64,000 bases of DNA from Phenylobacterium zucineum HLK1 (GTDB lineage: Bacteria; Pseudomonadota; Alphaproteobacteria; Caulobacterales; Caulobacteraceae): the NCBI RefSeq assembly GCF_000017265.1, contig NC_011144.1, positions 3,388,001-3,452,000 on the forward strand. Direction: 5' to 3'. Position numbers and translations under genes: made by a program. The first letter of the stretch is position 1, and every line of letters begins with the position of its first letter. The notes beneath the pieces are model-generated. The model was not told the DNA's origin. It worked only from the letters and a program-made list of their open reading frames with translations, and ran no database searches. Below are positions 25,739 through 35,469 of the stretch, piece after piece.

Positions 25739-26989
25739 ATGCGACACGCCCCTCTCTTCCGCCGCCTGCGCGACGATCGCTCCGGCGCCAGCGCCCTGAC
25801 CACCGGCCTGTCGATGGTCGTCATCCTGGGCTTCGTGGGCCTGGGGACCGACGCGGGCGCCTGGTACGCCGCCCGCCGCGACGCCCAGCACGCGGCCGAC
25901 TCCGCCGCCTTCAGCGCCGCCGTGGCCGTCCACGCGGGCGGCGGCGATGCGACGGGCGAGGCTCGGGCGATCGCCGCGACCTATGGCGCGACCCACGGCG
26001 AGGACGGCGTGACGGTGCGCGTGAACCGCCCGACCGCGGATCGTGTCGAGGTGATCGTGGAGCGGCCGGCCCGCCGCTTCTTCTCGCGCCTCTACCGCGA
26101 CCAGGACGGGGTGATCCGCGCCCGCGCCGTCGCCCAGACGGGCGAGGGCGGCGACGGCTGCGTGCTGGCCCTGGATCCCAAGGCCGACGCCGCCGCCAGT
26201 CTGACCGGCGGGGCGAGCGTCAACCTGAACGGCTGCGACCTGGTCGCCAACTCGACCAGCGCCACGGCCCTCGACGCCACCGGCGGCGCGCGCCTGAACG
26301 CCGACGGCGTCGCCCTGGGCGGCGACTACCGCGTGCGGGGCGGCGCGGCCATCAACGCCCGGGATGGGGTGCGCACCCGCCAGGCGCCGACCCTGGATCC
26401 CTACGCCGCCCTGCCCGCCTCGCCCGGCTTCGGCGGCTGCGACTATCCCAGCCGCACGACGGTGACCTCGGGGAAGACCCGTTCCTTCCCGAACGACGGG
26501 GTGGAGGCCGAGTTCTTCTGCGGCGGGCTCACCGTCACCGGGGGCGGGACGGCGATCCTCGCGCCCGGCGTCTATGTGATCCGCAGCGGGGCGCTGAGCG
26601 TCACCGGCGGCGGGACGCTGAAGGCGCTGGGTCCCGTGACCTTCGTGTTCACGGACGGCGGGACGCTCGACCTCACCGGCGGGGCCAACGTCGACCTGAC
26701 GGCGCCCGGAGCCGGGACCTACGCCGGCCTCGTCTTCTTCCAGCACGCCTCGGAGAGCGGCGGGCGGAAGATCGACTTCACCGGCGGCGCGAGCACCCGC
26801 CTGCGCGGCGCTATCTATTTCCCGGGCGAGCACATGACGTTCACCGGCGGCTCGTCGACCGGCAGCGGCGCCTGCCTGCAGGTGATCGCCCGGACGGTGA
26901 AGTTCACGGGCGGCTCGACCCTGGGCCTCGACTGCGCGGGCGTGGGCGTGCGCCCCATTGGAGGTTCGGCGGCCGCGCTGATCGAGTAG
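25739..26989 (+). CDS. tadG: TadG-like pilus protein with TGG-repeat beta-helix-like domain
   Basis: A 416-residue protein. Residues about 13-45, RSGASALTTGLSMVVILGFV and onwards, form the TadG-type membrane anchor, followed by the alanine-rich AARRDAQHAADSAAFSAAVA. From about residue 150 onward there are at least seven short repeats centred on TGG (LTGGASVNL, ATGGARLN, VTGGGTAIL, VTGGGTLKAL, LTGGANVDL, FTGGASTRL, FTGGSSTG, FTGGSTLGL), spaced in a way suggesting a right-handed beta-solenoid. Probably anchored in the inner membrane with an exposed solenoid, working with the Tad pilus. The repeat domain is the unusual part. Confidence 0.82.
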   Translation: MRHAPLFRRLRDDRSGASALTTGLSMVVILGFVGLGTDAGAWYAARRDAQHAADSAAFSAAVAVHAGGGDATGEARAIAATYGATHGEDGVTVRVNRPTADRVEVIVERPARRFFSRLYRDQDGVIRARAVAQTGEGGDGCVLALDPKADAAASLTGGASVNLNGCDLVANSTSATALDATGGARLNADGVALGGDYRVRGGAAINARDGVRTRQAPTLDPYAALPASPGFGGCDYPSRTTVTSGKTRSFPNDGVEAEFFCGGLTVTGGGTAILAPGVYVIRSGALSVTGGGTLKALGPVTFVFTDGGTLDLTGGANVDLTAPGAGTYAGLVFFQHASESGGRKIDFTGGASTRLRGAIYFPGEHMTFTGGSSTGSGACLQVIARTVKFTGGSTLGLDCAGVGVRPIGGSAAALIE

Positions 26990-27291
26990 CAGCCAGGCCG
27001 GAAAGCCTCACATTTGGCTGCGCCATGTACTGGCGCACCATCAATGAATAACATTTGATGATTTAGGTACAGCTAAGCCATTAGATTGGCGCCAGAATGT
27101 CGCACTACGACTTTCGTTCATAACTCATCTACTGAAGATATACCTGCGCCACACGCTAGGGATGAACACTATGTCGCACTCTGCAACCATTGCGACTGGT
27201 TAACGCCCTATTTATCTGCGTGTCCATCGGGCGGCGACGCGAAGTTCTCGTGTCCTGTCCCGACGAAAGTCGAGAGAAGGACACACCTCCA
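26990..27291 (+). promoter_or_regulatory. AT-rich pilA upstream region
   Basis: About 300 bp, clearly more AT-rich than the surroundings and without a supportable gene. It begins with two hairpins: TGCGCCA/TGGCGCA (27019-27037) and CATCAA/TTGATG (27039-27060). These could end tadG transcription or be operators. It also contains a CtrA-like site at 27200-27214. The pilA promoter must lie here. Confidence 0.6.
27200..27214 (+). promoter_or_regulatory. CtrA-like site upstream of pilA
   Basis: TTAA (27200-27203), seven bases, TTTA (27211-27214): one mismatch from TTAA-N7-TTAA. It lies 78 nt before the pilA start. In Caulobacter crescentus pilA transcription is CtrA-dependent, so a site here is expected. 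Found by eye. Confidence 0.5.
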
Positions 27292-27471
27292 ATGACCAAG
27301 CTGATCAAGAAGCTCGCCGGCGACCGCAGCGGCGCGACCGCCATCGAATACGGCCTCATCGCGGCCTTCATCGCCGTGGCCCTGGCCGCCGCCCTGCCGA
27401 ACGTCCGCACCAGCCTGACCGAAACCTTCGGCACCATCCAGGGCGGTCTCGACACCGCTCAGGCCGACTAA
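27292..27471 (+). CDS. pilA: Flp/Tad-type major pilin PilA
   Basis: A 59-residue type IVb prepilin. Leader MTKLIKKLAGDRSG is followed by the processed N-terminus ATAIEYGLIAAFIAVALAAALP. It has the Gly at the cleavage site, Glu+5 and Tyr+6 of Flp pilins, and one helix. The ATG at 27292 has GAAGGA 10-15 nt upstream and starts the canonical short leader; longer in-frame extensions lack support. The mature pilin is only about 45 residues and polymerises into the polar pilus fibre used for attachment. cpaA follows 60 nt later. Confidence 0.96.
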   Translation: MTKLIKKLAGDRSGATAIEYGLIAAFIAVALAAALPNVRTSLTETFGTIQGGLDTAQAD

Positions 27472-27531
27472 CCGAAGCCGACCTCGGCGGACCGGACGGG
27501 ATCCGCCGGACCTGACAGCCGAGGGCGAACG

Positions 27532-28026
27532 ATGACCTACGCACCCCACGCGGCGCTCGCGTTCGCCCTCGTCCTCTTCGCCGCCAGCCTCGTCTGGGCC
27601 GCGGCCAGCGACTTCTTCCGCTACCTGATCCCCAACCGCGTCTGCGCCCTCATCGCCGGCGCATACCTTCTGGCCTTCCCCGCCCTGGCGCTTTCCGCCT
27701 GGGTGGGCGGCCTGGGCGTGGGGATCGCCGCCCTGGCGCTCGGGACGATCCTGTTCGCCCGCGGCTGGGTGGGCGGCGGCGACGTGAAGCTCGCCGCAGC
27801 CCTGTCGCTCTGGGCGGGACCTGCGCTGCTGTCCGGCTTCGCCTTCGTCACCTCGCTCGCGGGCGCGGCCCTGGCGGTGGCGATGCTGAGCCCGCTGCGC
27901 CGCCTGATGCCGCGGCCCGCCGGCGAGACCCTCGCCGAGGGCCTGCGCCAACCGATGCCGTTCGGCGTGCCGCTGGCCGCCGGCGGCGGCTGGGTGCTGA
28001 CCCAGCATCTCGCCAGCCTCTTCTAG
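27532..28026 (+). CDS. cpaA: prepilin peptidase CpaA (TadV)
   Basis: A 164-residue inner-membrane aspartic peptidase that cleaves and processes PilA and TadE/F. The two catalytic aspartates are expected in ASDFFRYLIPN (near residue 26) and in the GxGD-type motif VGGGDVKLAAAL (near residue 84). About five helices. It lacks the N-methylation domain, as usual for the TadV group. ATG 27532. Confidence 0.92.
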   Translation: MTYAPHAALAFALVLFAASLVWAAASDFFRYLIPNRVCALIAGAYLLAFPALALSAWVGGLGVGIAALALGTILFARGWVGGGDVKLAAALSLWAGPALLSGFAFVTSLAGAALAVAMLSPLRRLMPRPAGETLAEGLRQPMPFGVPLAAGGGWVLTQHLASLF

Positions 28027-28038
28027 GGAGCCGCTCCG

Positions 28039-28902
28039 ATGGTTGTCTCGCGCCGCATGATGTACCTCGGCGCCGCGGCCCTGCTGTCCAGCGGCGCCGT
28101 CTTCCTCACCCAGCAGTGGCTGCAGGGCCAGCTCAGCCAGGCGACCGCCTCCGCGCGCGCCGGCGCCGCGCCCGCGGCGGCCGAGGCCCAGGTGCTGGTG
28201 GCCGCCCAGGCGCTGCCTCCCGGCACGATCCTCAAGCCCTCGCACGTGCGCTGGCAGGCCTGGCCCGCCGACGCGCCCACCGCCGGCTATCTCACCAGCG
28301 CCGCCAGCGGACCGGCCCAGATCGCCGGCGCGGTCGTGCGCGGCGAGCTCCAGCCCGGCCAGCCCCTCACCACCACCGGCGTCGTCCAGCCCGGCGACCG
28401 CAGCTTCCTGGCCGCGGTGCTGAAGCCCGGCCACCGGGCCGTGACCGTCAACGTCTCGGCGGCCAGCGGCGTGGCCGGCTTCATCTTCCCCGGCGACCGG
28501 GTGGACCTCGTCCTGAGCCGCCGGATCGGCGACGACCGCCATGTCAGCGAGACCGTGCTCACCGATGTGCGGGTGGTCGGCATCGACCAGCGGGTCGCCA
28601 ACGAGAAGCAGGAGGTCGTGGTCCCGCAGACTGCGACGCTCGAAGTCACCCCCAAGCAGGCCGAGATCGTCGCGCTGATGCCCGAGCTCGGCAAGCTGTC
28701 GCTGAGCCTGCGCAGCCTGGCGACGGACGCCGGCGAGGGCGTCCCGCGCCACGCGGTCAGCCGCACCTGGGACTCCGAGGCCACCGGCCTCGCGGCCCCC
28801 CGTCCCGCCGCCCCGACGAACGCCCGCCCGGTCCGCCGCCCCGCCGCGTCGGTCGTGGTCGTCCGCGGGAACACCGTCAGTACCGTCGGAGGCGCCGAAT
28901 GA
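28039..28902 (+). CDS. cpaB: Flp pilus assembly protein CpaB (RcpC), first copy
   Basis: A 287-residue periplasmic protein with an N-terminal helix (YLGAAALLSSGAVFLTQQWL). An SAF-like domain starts around VLVAAQALPPGTILKPSHVRW (split about residue 55), followed by the RcpC domain with GFIFPGDRVDLVL and LTDVRVVGIDQRV. CpaB/RcpC supports the secretin. The stop overlaps cpaC (ATGA). A second cpaB starts at the right edge of the window. Confidence 0.93.
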   Translation: MVVSRRMMYLGAAALLSSGAVFLTQQWLQGQLSQATASARAGAAPAAAEAQVLVAAQALPPGTILKPSHVRWQAWPADAPTAGYLTSAASGPAQIAGAVVRGELQPGQPLTTTGVVQPGDRSFLAAVLKPGHRAVTVNVSAASGVAGFIFPGDRVDLVLSRRIGDDRHVSETVLTDVRVVGIDQRVANEKQEVVVPQTATLEVTPKQAEIVALMPELGKLSLSLRSLATDAGEGVPRHAVSRTWDSEATGLAAPRPAAPTNARPVRRPAASVVVVRGNTVSTVGGAE

Positions 28903-30353
28903 AACGCTTCGCCGCGATCGCCGCCGCCCTCTCCGTCGGCGCCGGAACGCTCGCCCCACAGTCCGCCCTGGCCGCGGCCGCCGTCGTCGCCGGCCCGTCC
29001 TCCGAGCTGGCCGTAGAGGCCGGCAAGGGCCGGCTGATCCGGCTGGACCGCCCGGCGGCCACCGTCTTCATCGCCGACCCGAAGATCGCCGACGTCCAGG
29101 TGAAGTCGCCGACGCTCGTCTACGTGCTGGGCAAGGCGCCCGGCGCCACCAGCCTGTTCGCCCTGGACGCGGGCGAGCGGATGATCGCCGACCTGGCCGT
29201 CAACGTCGGGATCGACACCGCGCGTCTCGACCAGGCGCTCAAGCGCCACGCGCCGAACAGCCAGATTCAGGTCGAGAGCGTCGATGGGGCGCTGATCCTG
29301 TCGGGCAAGGCCGGCTCGGCGGCCGAGGGCGCGGACATCCTGCGCATCGCCGCCGAGTTCGTGCCGGGCGAGGGCGAGGCCCGGGCCGGGCGCCTGATCA
29401 ACCGCATCGTCGTGGAGCAGCCGAACCAGATCAACCTGCACGTCCGGGTGGCCGAGGTCTCCAAGCAGGCGCGCGAGGTGCTGGGCGTGAACTGGGACGC
29501 CATGGGCCTGCTGGGCGAGGGCATGGTGGGGTTGGCCACCGGCCGGCAGATCTTCACCAATCCGGCGAGCCGGGAGACCTTCTCGCGGCTGAACGGGACC
29601 GACACCATCGTCGGCAGCTACCAGGACGGCGACCTCGACCTGAACGTCCTCGTCGACGCCCTGAAGCAGAAGGGCCTCGTTAAGGTGCTGGCCGAGCCGA
29701 ACCTGACGGCGGTCTCGGGCGAGCCCGCCAGCTTCCTGGCCGGCGGCGAGTACCCGATCCCCGTGCCGCAGCGGGGCGAGGACCTGATCACCATCGACTA
29801 CAAGCAGTTCGGGGTCAGCCTGTCGTTCGTGGCGACGGTGCTGGACGGCGGCCGGATCAGCCTGAACGTCCGCCCCGAGGTGAGCCAGCTCTCGGAAGCC
29901 GGCGCGATCACGGTCCAGGGGCTCACCGTCCCGGCGCTGACCACCCGCCGGGCCGAGACCACCGTCGAGCTCGGCAGCGGCCAGAGCTTCGCCATCGCCG
30001 GCCTCCTGCAGAACACCTCCAACGAGACGCTGCGCAAGCTCCCGGGCCTGGGCGACATCCCGGTGCTGGGCAATCTGTTCCGCTCGAAGGAGTTCCAGAA
30101 GAACGAGTCCGAGCTCGTCATCATCGTCACGCCCTACCTGGTGAAGCCGGCGAGCCGGACGCTGGCGACGCCCGCCGACCTGACCACGGGGGCCAACGCC
30201 CGGAACCGCGCGGCCATGGCGGCCGACCCCGCCGACCTGGAGCGCGGCGTGGAGCCCGGCGCGCCCACGGGCGACGCCGCGGTGGAGGCCGCCCAACGCC
30301 ATGGCGCCGGCAAGACCAAGCCGCTCGCCGTCCAGACCATGGGAGGGCTGTAG
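28899..30353 (+). CDS. cpaC: Tad pilus secretin CpaC (RcpA)
   Basis: A 484-residue outer-membrane secretin. It starts with a signal peptide ending near ALAA. An N-terminal pilus-assembly domain with FIADPKIADVQVKSPTLVYV follows, then a BON-like segment around residues 110-160. The secretin core contains NLTAVSGEPASFLAGGEYPIPV and the signature GLGDIPVLGNLFRSKEFQKNE. The C-terminal tail after about residue 430 is low-complexity. The ring lets the pilus cross the outer membrane. The next gene is cpaE, not cpaD. Confidence 0.94.
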   Translation: MKRFAAIAAALSVGAGTLAPQSALAAAAVVAGPSSELAVEAGKGRLIRLDRPAATVFIADPKIADVQVKSPTLVYVLGKAPGATSLFALDAGERMIADLAVNVGIDTARLDQALKRHAPNSQIQVESVDGALILSGKAGSAAEGADILRIAAEFVPGEGEARAGRLINRIVVEQPNQINLHVRVAEVSKQAREVLGVNWDAMGLLGEGMVGLATGRQIFTNPASRETFSRLNGTDTIVGSYQDGDLDLNVLVDALKQKGLVKVLAEPNLTAVSGEPASFLAGGEYPIPVPQRGEDLITIDYKQFGVSLSFVATVLDGGRISLNVRPEVSQLSEAGAITVQGLTVPALTTRRAETTVELGSGQSFAIAGLLQNTSNETLRKLPGLGDIPVLGNLFRSKEFQKNESELVIIVTPYLVKPASRTLATPADLTTGANARNRAAMAADPADLERGVEPGAPTGDAAVEAAQRHGAGKTKPLAVQTMGGL

Positions 30354-30354
30354 G

Positions 30355-31590
30355 ATGGCCCTGCCCCGCATCCTGCCCGAAGGCGAGCGCGGACCCGACC
30401 GGCGGGCCGAGCCGCTGGCCGTGATCGCGGACCCGGTCACCCGCGAGACCGTCCGGGCCGTGGCCGCCCAGCTCGGCTGGCCGCAGAACCGGATCCGCGA
30501 GGGCGGCCTTTCCGCCGCCTGCGCCCTGCTCCAGACCCAAGCCCAGGCCGCTCCCGGCGTGCTGCTGGTCGACGTCAGCGACGCGGCCGACGTGCTCGCC
30601 GGCATGGACGCCCTGGCCGAGGTCTGCGAACCGCACACTTCCGTCGTGGCGGTCGGCACGGCCAACGACGTGGACCTCTACCGCGCCCTCATCGGGCTCG
30701 GGATCAGCGACTATCTCGTCAAGCCGGTCTCGCCGGTCGCCCTGGCCGAGGCCCTGCGCAAGGCCGAGCGGGCGGGCCGCGCGCCGGTCACGGCGGCTCC
30801 GCAACAGGCCTGCCGCACGGTGGCGCTCGTCGGGGCGCGCGGCGGGGTGGGCGCGACCAGCCTGGCGGTCGCCCTGGGCTGGAGCCTGGCGCACGAGCAC
30901 GAGCGCCGGACGGTGCTGATCGACCTCGACCTGCAGTTCGGCGCCGCCGCCCTCAGCCTCGATCTGGAGCCCGGCCGCGGCCTGCGCGAACTGCTGGCCC
31001 ATCCCGACCGCATCGACAGCCTGCTGATCGGCTCGGCCGCCAGCCAGGAGAGCCCGCGCCTGCGCGTGCTGGCCGCCGAGGAGCCGCTGGACGCCGAACC
31101 CGCCTTGAGCGGCGCGGGGCTCGAGGCCCTGCTGTCCGCCGTGACCGAAGGCTCTGACGCGGTGATCCTGGACGCGCCCAGGCGTCTCGACGCGCCCGCC
31201 CGCGCCGCGCTCGCGGCCGCCGACGTGGCGATCGTCGTCACCGACCTCAGCCTGGCCGGCCTGCGGGATTCCCAACGCCTGCTCGCGCTGCTGGGCGGGA
31301 TGCGGGCCGAGGGCGAGATCCTGGTCGTCGCCAACCGCGTGGGCGGCGTGGCCGGCGAGGTTCCCCAGGCCGAGTTCGAGCGCGGCCTCGGCCGCAAGCT
31401 GGACCTCGTACTCCCGTTCGACGCCAGGGCGGCCGAGGCCGCCGCGGCGCAGGCCAGGGCGCTGCCGGCCATCGCGGGCCAGAGCGCCCTCGGCGCCGGC
31501 CTGCGCGCGCTGACGCGGCGCGTCGCCGGGGTGGACGAGGCGCCTGCCGCCGGGCGCGCCGCCTGGTTCAAGCGCGTGCTGGGGAGATAG
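30355..31590 (+). CDS. cpaE: pilus localisation ATPase CpaE (TadZ)
   Basis: A 411-residue MinD/ParA-like protein placing the pilus machinery at the pole. Residues 1-140 form a receiver-like domain (LLVDVSDAADVLAGMDAL). The ATPase domain starts around residue 157 with GARGGVGATSLAVALGW, a CpaE-type deviant P loop without the usual Lys, and continues with LIDLDLQFGAAALSLDL. ATG 30355 lies one base after the cpaC stop. Confidence 0.93.
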   Translation: MALPRILPEGERGPDRRAEPLAVIADPVTRETVRAVAAQLGWPQNRIREGGLSAACALLQTQAQAAPGVLLVDVSDAADVLAGMDALAEVCEPHTSVVAVGTANDVDLYRALIGLGISDYLVKPVSPVALAEALRKAERAGRAPVTAAPQQACRTVALVGARGGVGATSLAVALGWSLAHEHERRTVLIDLDLQFGAAALSLDLEPGRGLRELLAHPDRIDSLLIGSAASQESPRLRVLAAEEPLDAEPALSGAGLEALLSAVTEGSDAVILDAPRRLDAPARAALAAADVAIVVTDLSLAGLRDSQRLLALLGGMRAEGEILVVANRVGGVAGEVPQAEFERGLGRKLDLVLPFDARAAEAAAAQARALPAIAGQSALGAGLRALTRRVAGVDEAPAAGRAAWFKRVLGR

Positions 31591-31593
31591 CCG

Positions 31594-32990
<1,397 letters not shown>

Positions 32991-32994
<4 letters not shown>

Positions 32995-33947
32995 GCCTGC
33001 CCCTCCTGATGATCCTGGCCGGCGGCGCCATGCTGCTGGCCGCGCTCGCCGGCGGCGGCGGGACGGGCAAGCGCCGGCTGGCCCGTCGGGCCAGGGCGCT
33101 GACCGAGGCGCGCAGCGCGCCGGCGGTCCAGGCGGCCAGGCTGTCCCTGCGGCGGCCCGGCGCCTCGCGGCTGGACGCGCTCGCCCAGCGCATCCTGCCC
33201 CGACCCGCGGTCCTGCGGGCGCGGCTCGCCGCCACCGGCCTGCCGATCACCCTCGGCCATTACGCTGTGGCCAGCGTCGCGGTGGGCGTGGTCTTCGGGG
33301 CCCTGGCGCTCGCCGCGGGCGCGCCGCCGATCCTGGCGCTGCTGGCCGCCGCCGCCGACGGCCTGCTGCTGCCCCACCTGGGCGTCGGGATCCTGATGGG
33401 CCGGCGGCGCGGGCGCTTCCTGAAGACCTTCGCCGAGGCCATCGCCCTGATCGTCCGGGGCCTGCGCGCCGGCCTGCCAGTGACCGAGACCGTCGGCGTC
33501 GTCGGCCGCGAGATCGAGGGGCCGGTCGGCGAGGAGTTCCGCCGCGTGGCCGACGAAGTGCGCCTGGGCGCGCCGATCGAGGGGGCCATGGGCGAGGCGG
33601 CCCGCCGCATCGGCCTGCCCGAGTTCGACTTCCTGGCCATCTGCCTGGCGGTCCAGCGCGAGACCGGCGGCAACCTCGCCGAGTCCCTCGAGAACCTCGA
33701 GCACATCCTCCGCCGCCGCCAGCAGATGCGGCTGAAGATCAAGGCCATGTCGTCCGAGGCGACCGCCAGCGCCCTGATCATCGGCGTCCTGCCGTTCGCC
33801 ATGGCCGTGCTGATGAGCATCGCCAGCCCCGACTACATGCGGGTTCTGTTCACCGGACCGCTGGGCCGGCTGATGATCGCCGCCGGCCTCGCCAGCCTCG
33901 CCGTCGGCGGCCTGATCATGCGCAAGATGGTGAGGTTCGAGATATGA
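32991..33947 (+). CDS. tadB: Tad platform protein TadB (CpaG)
   Basis: A 318-residue inner-membrane protein with a T2SSF (GspF-like) domain. Segments: FAEAIALIVRGLRAGLPVTE and ETGGNLAESLENLEHILRRR, then helices at the C-terminus. GTG start at 32991 shares bases with the cpaF TGA. The stop overlaps tadC. Confidence 0.92.
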
Positions 33948-34906
33948 GCCCGCAGGACCTGATGCCCGGCGGGACCGCCGCGCCGGCCGTGGCGCTCGCC
34001 GTGGGCGTGGCCAACTTCCTCGCCATCCTGGCGGTGCTGCGGGCGCTCTCCCCCAAGGACCTGGTGCGCGAGCGGGCCCGCAGCCACGCCCGGCGGCGCA
34101 ACGACCTGCGCGCAGCCCTCCTGCAGCCGCGGCGCGGCGCTCGCCCGCGCTCGGTGGGTCTGGCGCGGCGGCTGGTGGAACTGCTGAAGCTGAACCGCGA
34201 CGGCCGGGCGGGCGGCGCGGCCGCCCTGCTCGTCCAGGCCGGCTGGCGCTCGCCCGATGCGATGCACGTGTTCCTGGCGCTGAAGGTGCTGGCGCCCCTG
34301 GCGCTGGCGGCGGCGGCCTGGCTGCTGGCTCCGGGCGTGCTGCACGACGACGACCCGCTGCGCCGCCTCGCCGCCACGCTGGGCGGCGCGGTGGCCGGGC
34401 TCTACCTGCCCCGGCTGATGCTGAAGAACGCCATCCAGAAGCGCAGCCTGAAGATCCAGCGGGCCTTGCCCGACGCCCTGGACCTGTTCGTGATCTGCGC
34501 CGAGGCAGGCCTCAGCCTGGACGCCGCCCTCGCCCGCGTCTCGCGCGAGATCGGCCCCGCCGCGCCCGAGCTGGCGGACGAGCTGGGCCTGACGGCGGTG
34601 GAGCTCGGCTTCCTGCCGGACCGGCGCGAGGCGCTGCTGAACCTGACCCGCCGGGTCGCCGCGCCTCAGGTGCGGGGCCTGGTGAACACCCTGGTGCAGA
34701 CCGAGAAGTACGGCACGCCGCTGGCGCAGGCCCTGCGCGTGCTGGCGGCCGAGTTCCGCGACACCCGGATGATGAAGGCCGAGGAGAAGGCCGCGCGGCT
34801 GCCGGCCACGCTCACCGTGCCGATGATCGCCTTCATCCTGCCGCCGCTGTTCGTGGTGCTGATCGGCCCCGCGATCGTGCAGGTGCTGACCACCTCGTTC
34901 CGCTGA
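33944..34906 (+). CDS. tadC: Tad platform protein TadC (CpaH)
   Basis: A 320-residue inner-membrane T2SSF protein, partner of TadB. Typical segments are QRALPDALDLFVICAEAGLS (about residue 170) and QTEKYGTPLAQALRVLAAEF, followed by RAARLP-like KAARLPATLTVPMIAFILPP. It ends the pilus run; a TadD-type TPR gene does not follow. The next gene is convergent. Confidence 0.92.
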   Translation: MSPQDLMPGGTAAPAVALAVGVANFLAILAVLRALSPKDLVRERARSHARRRNDLRAALLQPRRGARPRSVGLARRLVELLKLNRDGRAGGAAALLVQAGWRSPDAMHVFLALKVLAPLALAAAAWLLAPGVLHDDDPLRRLAATLGGAVAGLYLPRLMLKNAIQKRSLKIQRALPDALDLFVICAEAGLSLDAALARVSREIGPAAPELADELGLTAVELGFLPDRREALLNLTRRVAAPQVRGLVNTLVQTEKYGTPLAQALRVLAAEFRDTRMMKAEEKAARLPATLTVPMIAFILPPLFVVLIGPAIVQVLTTSFR

Positions 34907-34913
34907 GCCGGCT

Positions 34914-35303
34914 TCAGGCCGCGGCGGCCTCGCCCCCCGTCTCGCCTTGCAGGGCGGGGATCAGAGCGTCCACGGCGGCCAGCTCCTTGGCCAGTTCCTC
35001 GCGGCGGACCAGCAGCTTGCGCAGGGCCGTCTGCGAGCCGGCGCCGGCGCGCTGCTCGGCCTCCAGCACCTGGCGGATGTCGCGCAGCGACAGGCTCACC
35101 GAGCGCAGGCGGCTGATCCAGGCCAGCTTCTGGCGGGTCCAGCCGTCGTAGTAGCGGTGGTTGAGCCGGTCCCGGCGGGCCTCGATCAGGCCCTTTTCCT
35201 CGTAGAACCGCAGCGCCCGGGGCGTCATGCCGAAGAGGCGGCAGGCGTCCGCGAACCCGAGCCTGGGCAGGTGATGCAGCGTCTCGCCGCGCCGTCCGAG
35301 CAT
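34914..35303 (-). CDS. MerR family transcriptional regulator
   Basis: A 129-residue regulator. The winged HTH is at about residues 14-60 with FADACRLFGMTPRALRFYEE and KGLIEARRDRLNHRYYDGW. A C-terminal coiled-coil dimerisation helix (LVRREELAKELAAVDALIPAL) follows. The C-terminus lacks effector-binding Cys residues, so the signal is unknown. ATG 35303 has GAGGA 8 nt upstream, preferred to the ATG at 35360. Divergent from the ScfR-type regulator. Confidence 0.85.
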   Translation of the reverse strand: MLGRRGETLHHLPRLGFADACRLFGMTPRALRFYEEKGLIEARRDRLNHRYYDGWTRQKLAWISRLRSVSLSLRDIRQVLEAEQRAGAGSQTALRKLLVRREELAKELAAVDALIPALQGETGGEAAAA

Positions 35304-35352
35304 GTCGATCCTCGCCGAACTCAATGATCGCGCTGAGCGGCGCCGCGCTGAA

Positions 35353-35362
35353 TTTTGCAAAA
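35353..35362. promoter_or_regulatory. TTTTGCAAAA palindrome (candidate operator)
   Basis: A perfect 10-bp palindrome in the space between the divergent MerR and ScfR-type genes. Regulators of the RamB/ScfR group are known to bind sites with a TTTGCAAA core. A further imperfect set of half-sites, TGTGAAATTGTGAAA, spans 35455-35469 just before the ScfR-type start, consistent with autoregulation. Confidence 0.5.
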
Positions 35363-35469
35363 CTGCACGTCACCCTCGGGCAGGGAGAAAGCGCCCTTTC
35401 CCTCTGGATTTCAAACGAGAACGTGCGAAGGTTTCGCCCCTCGCCCGACCACTTCTGTGAAATTGTGAA

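Noticed and set aside
26211..26910. CRISPR-like or tandem DNA repeat in tadG
   Set aside because: The repetition is at the protein level (TGG turns); DNA spacing and sequence are irregular.
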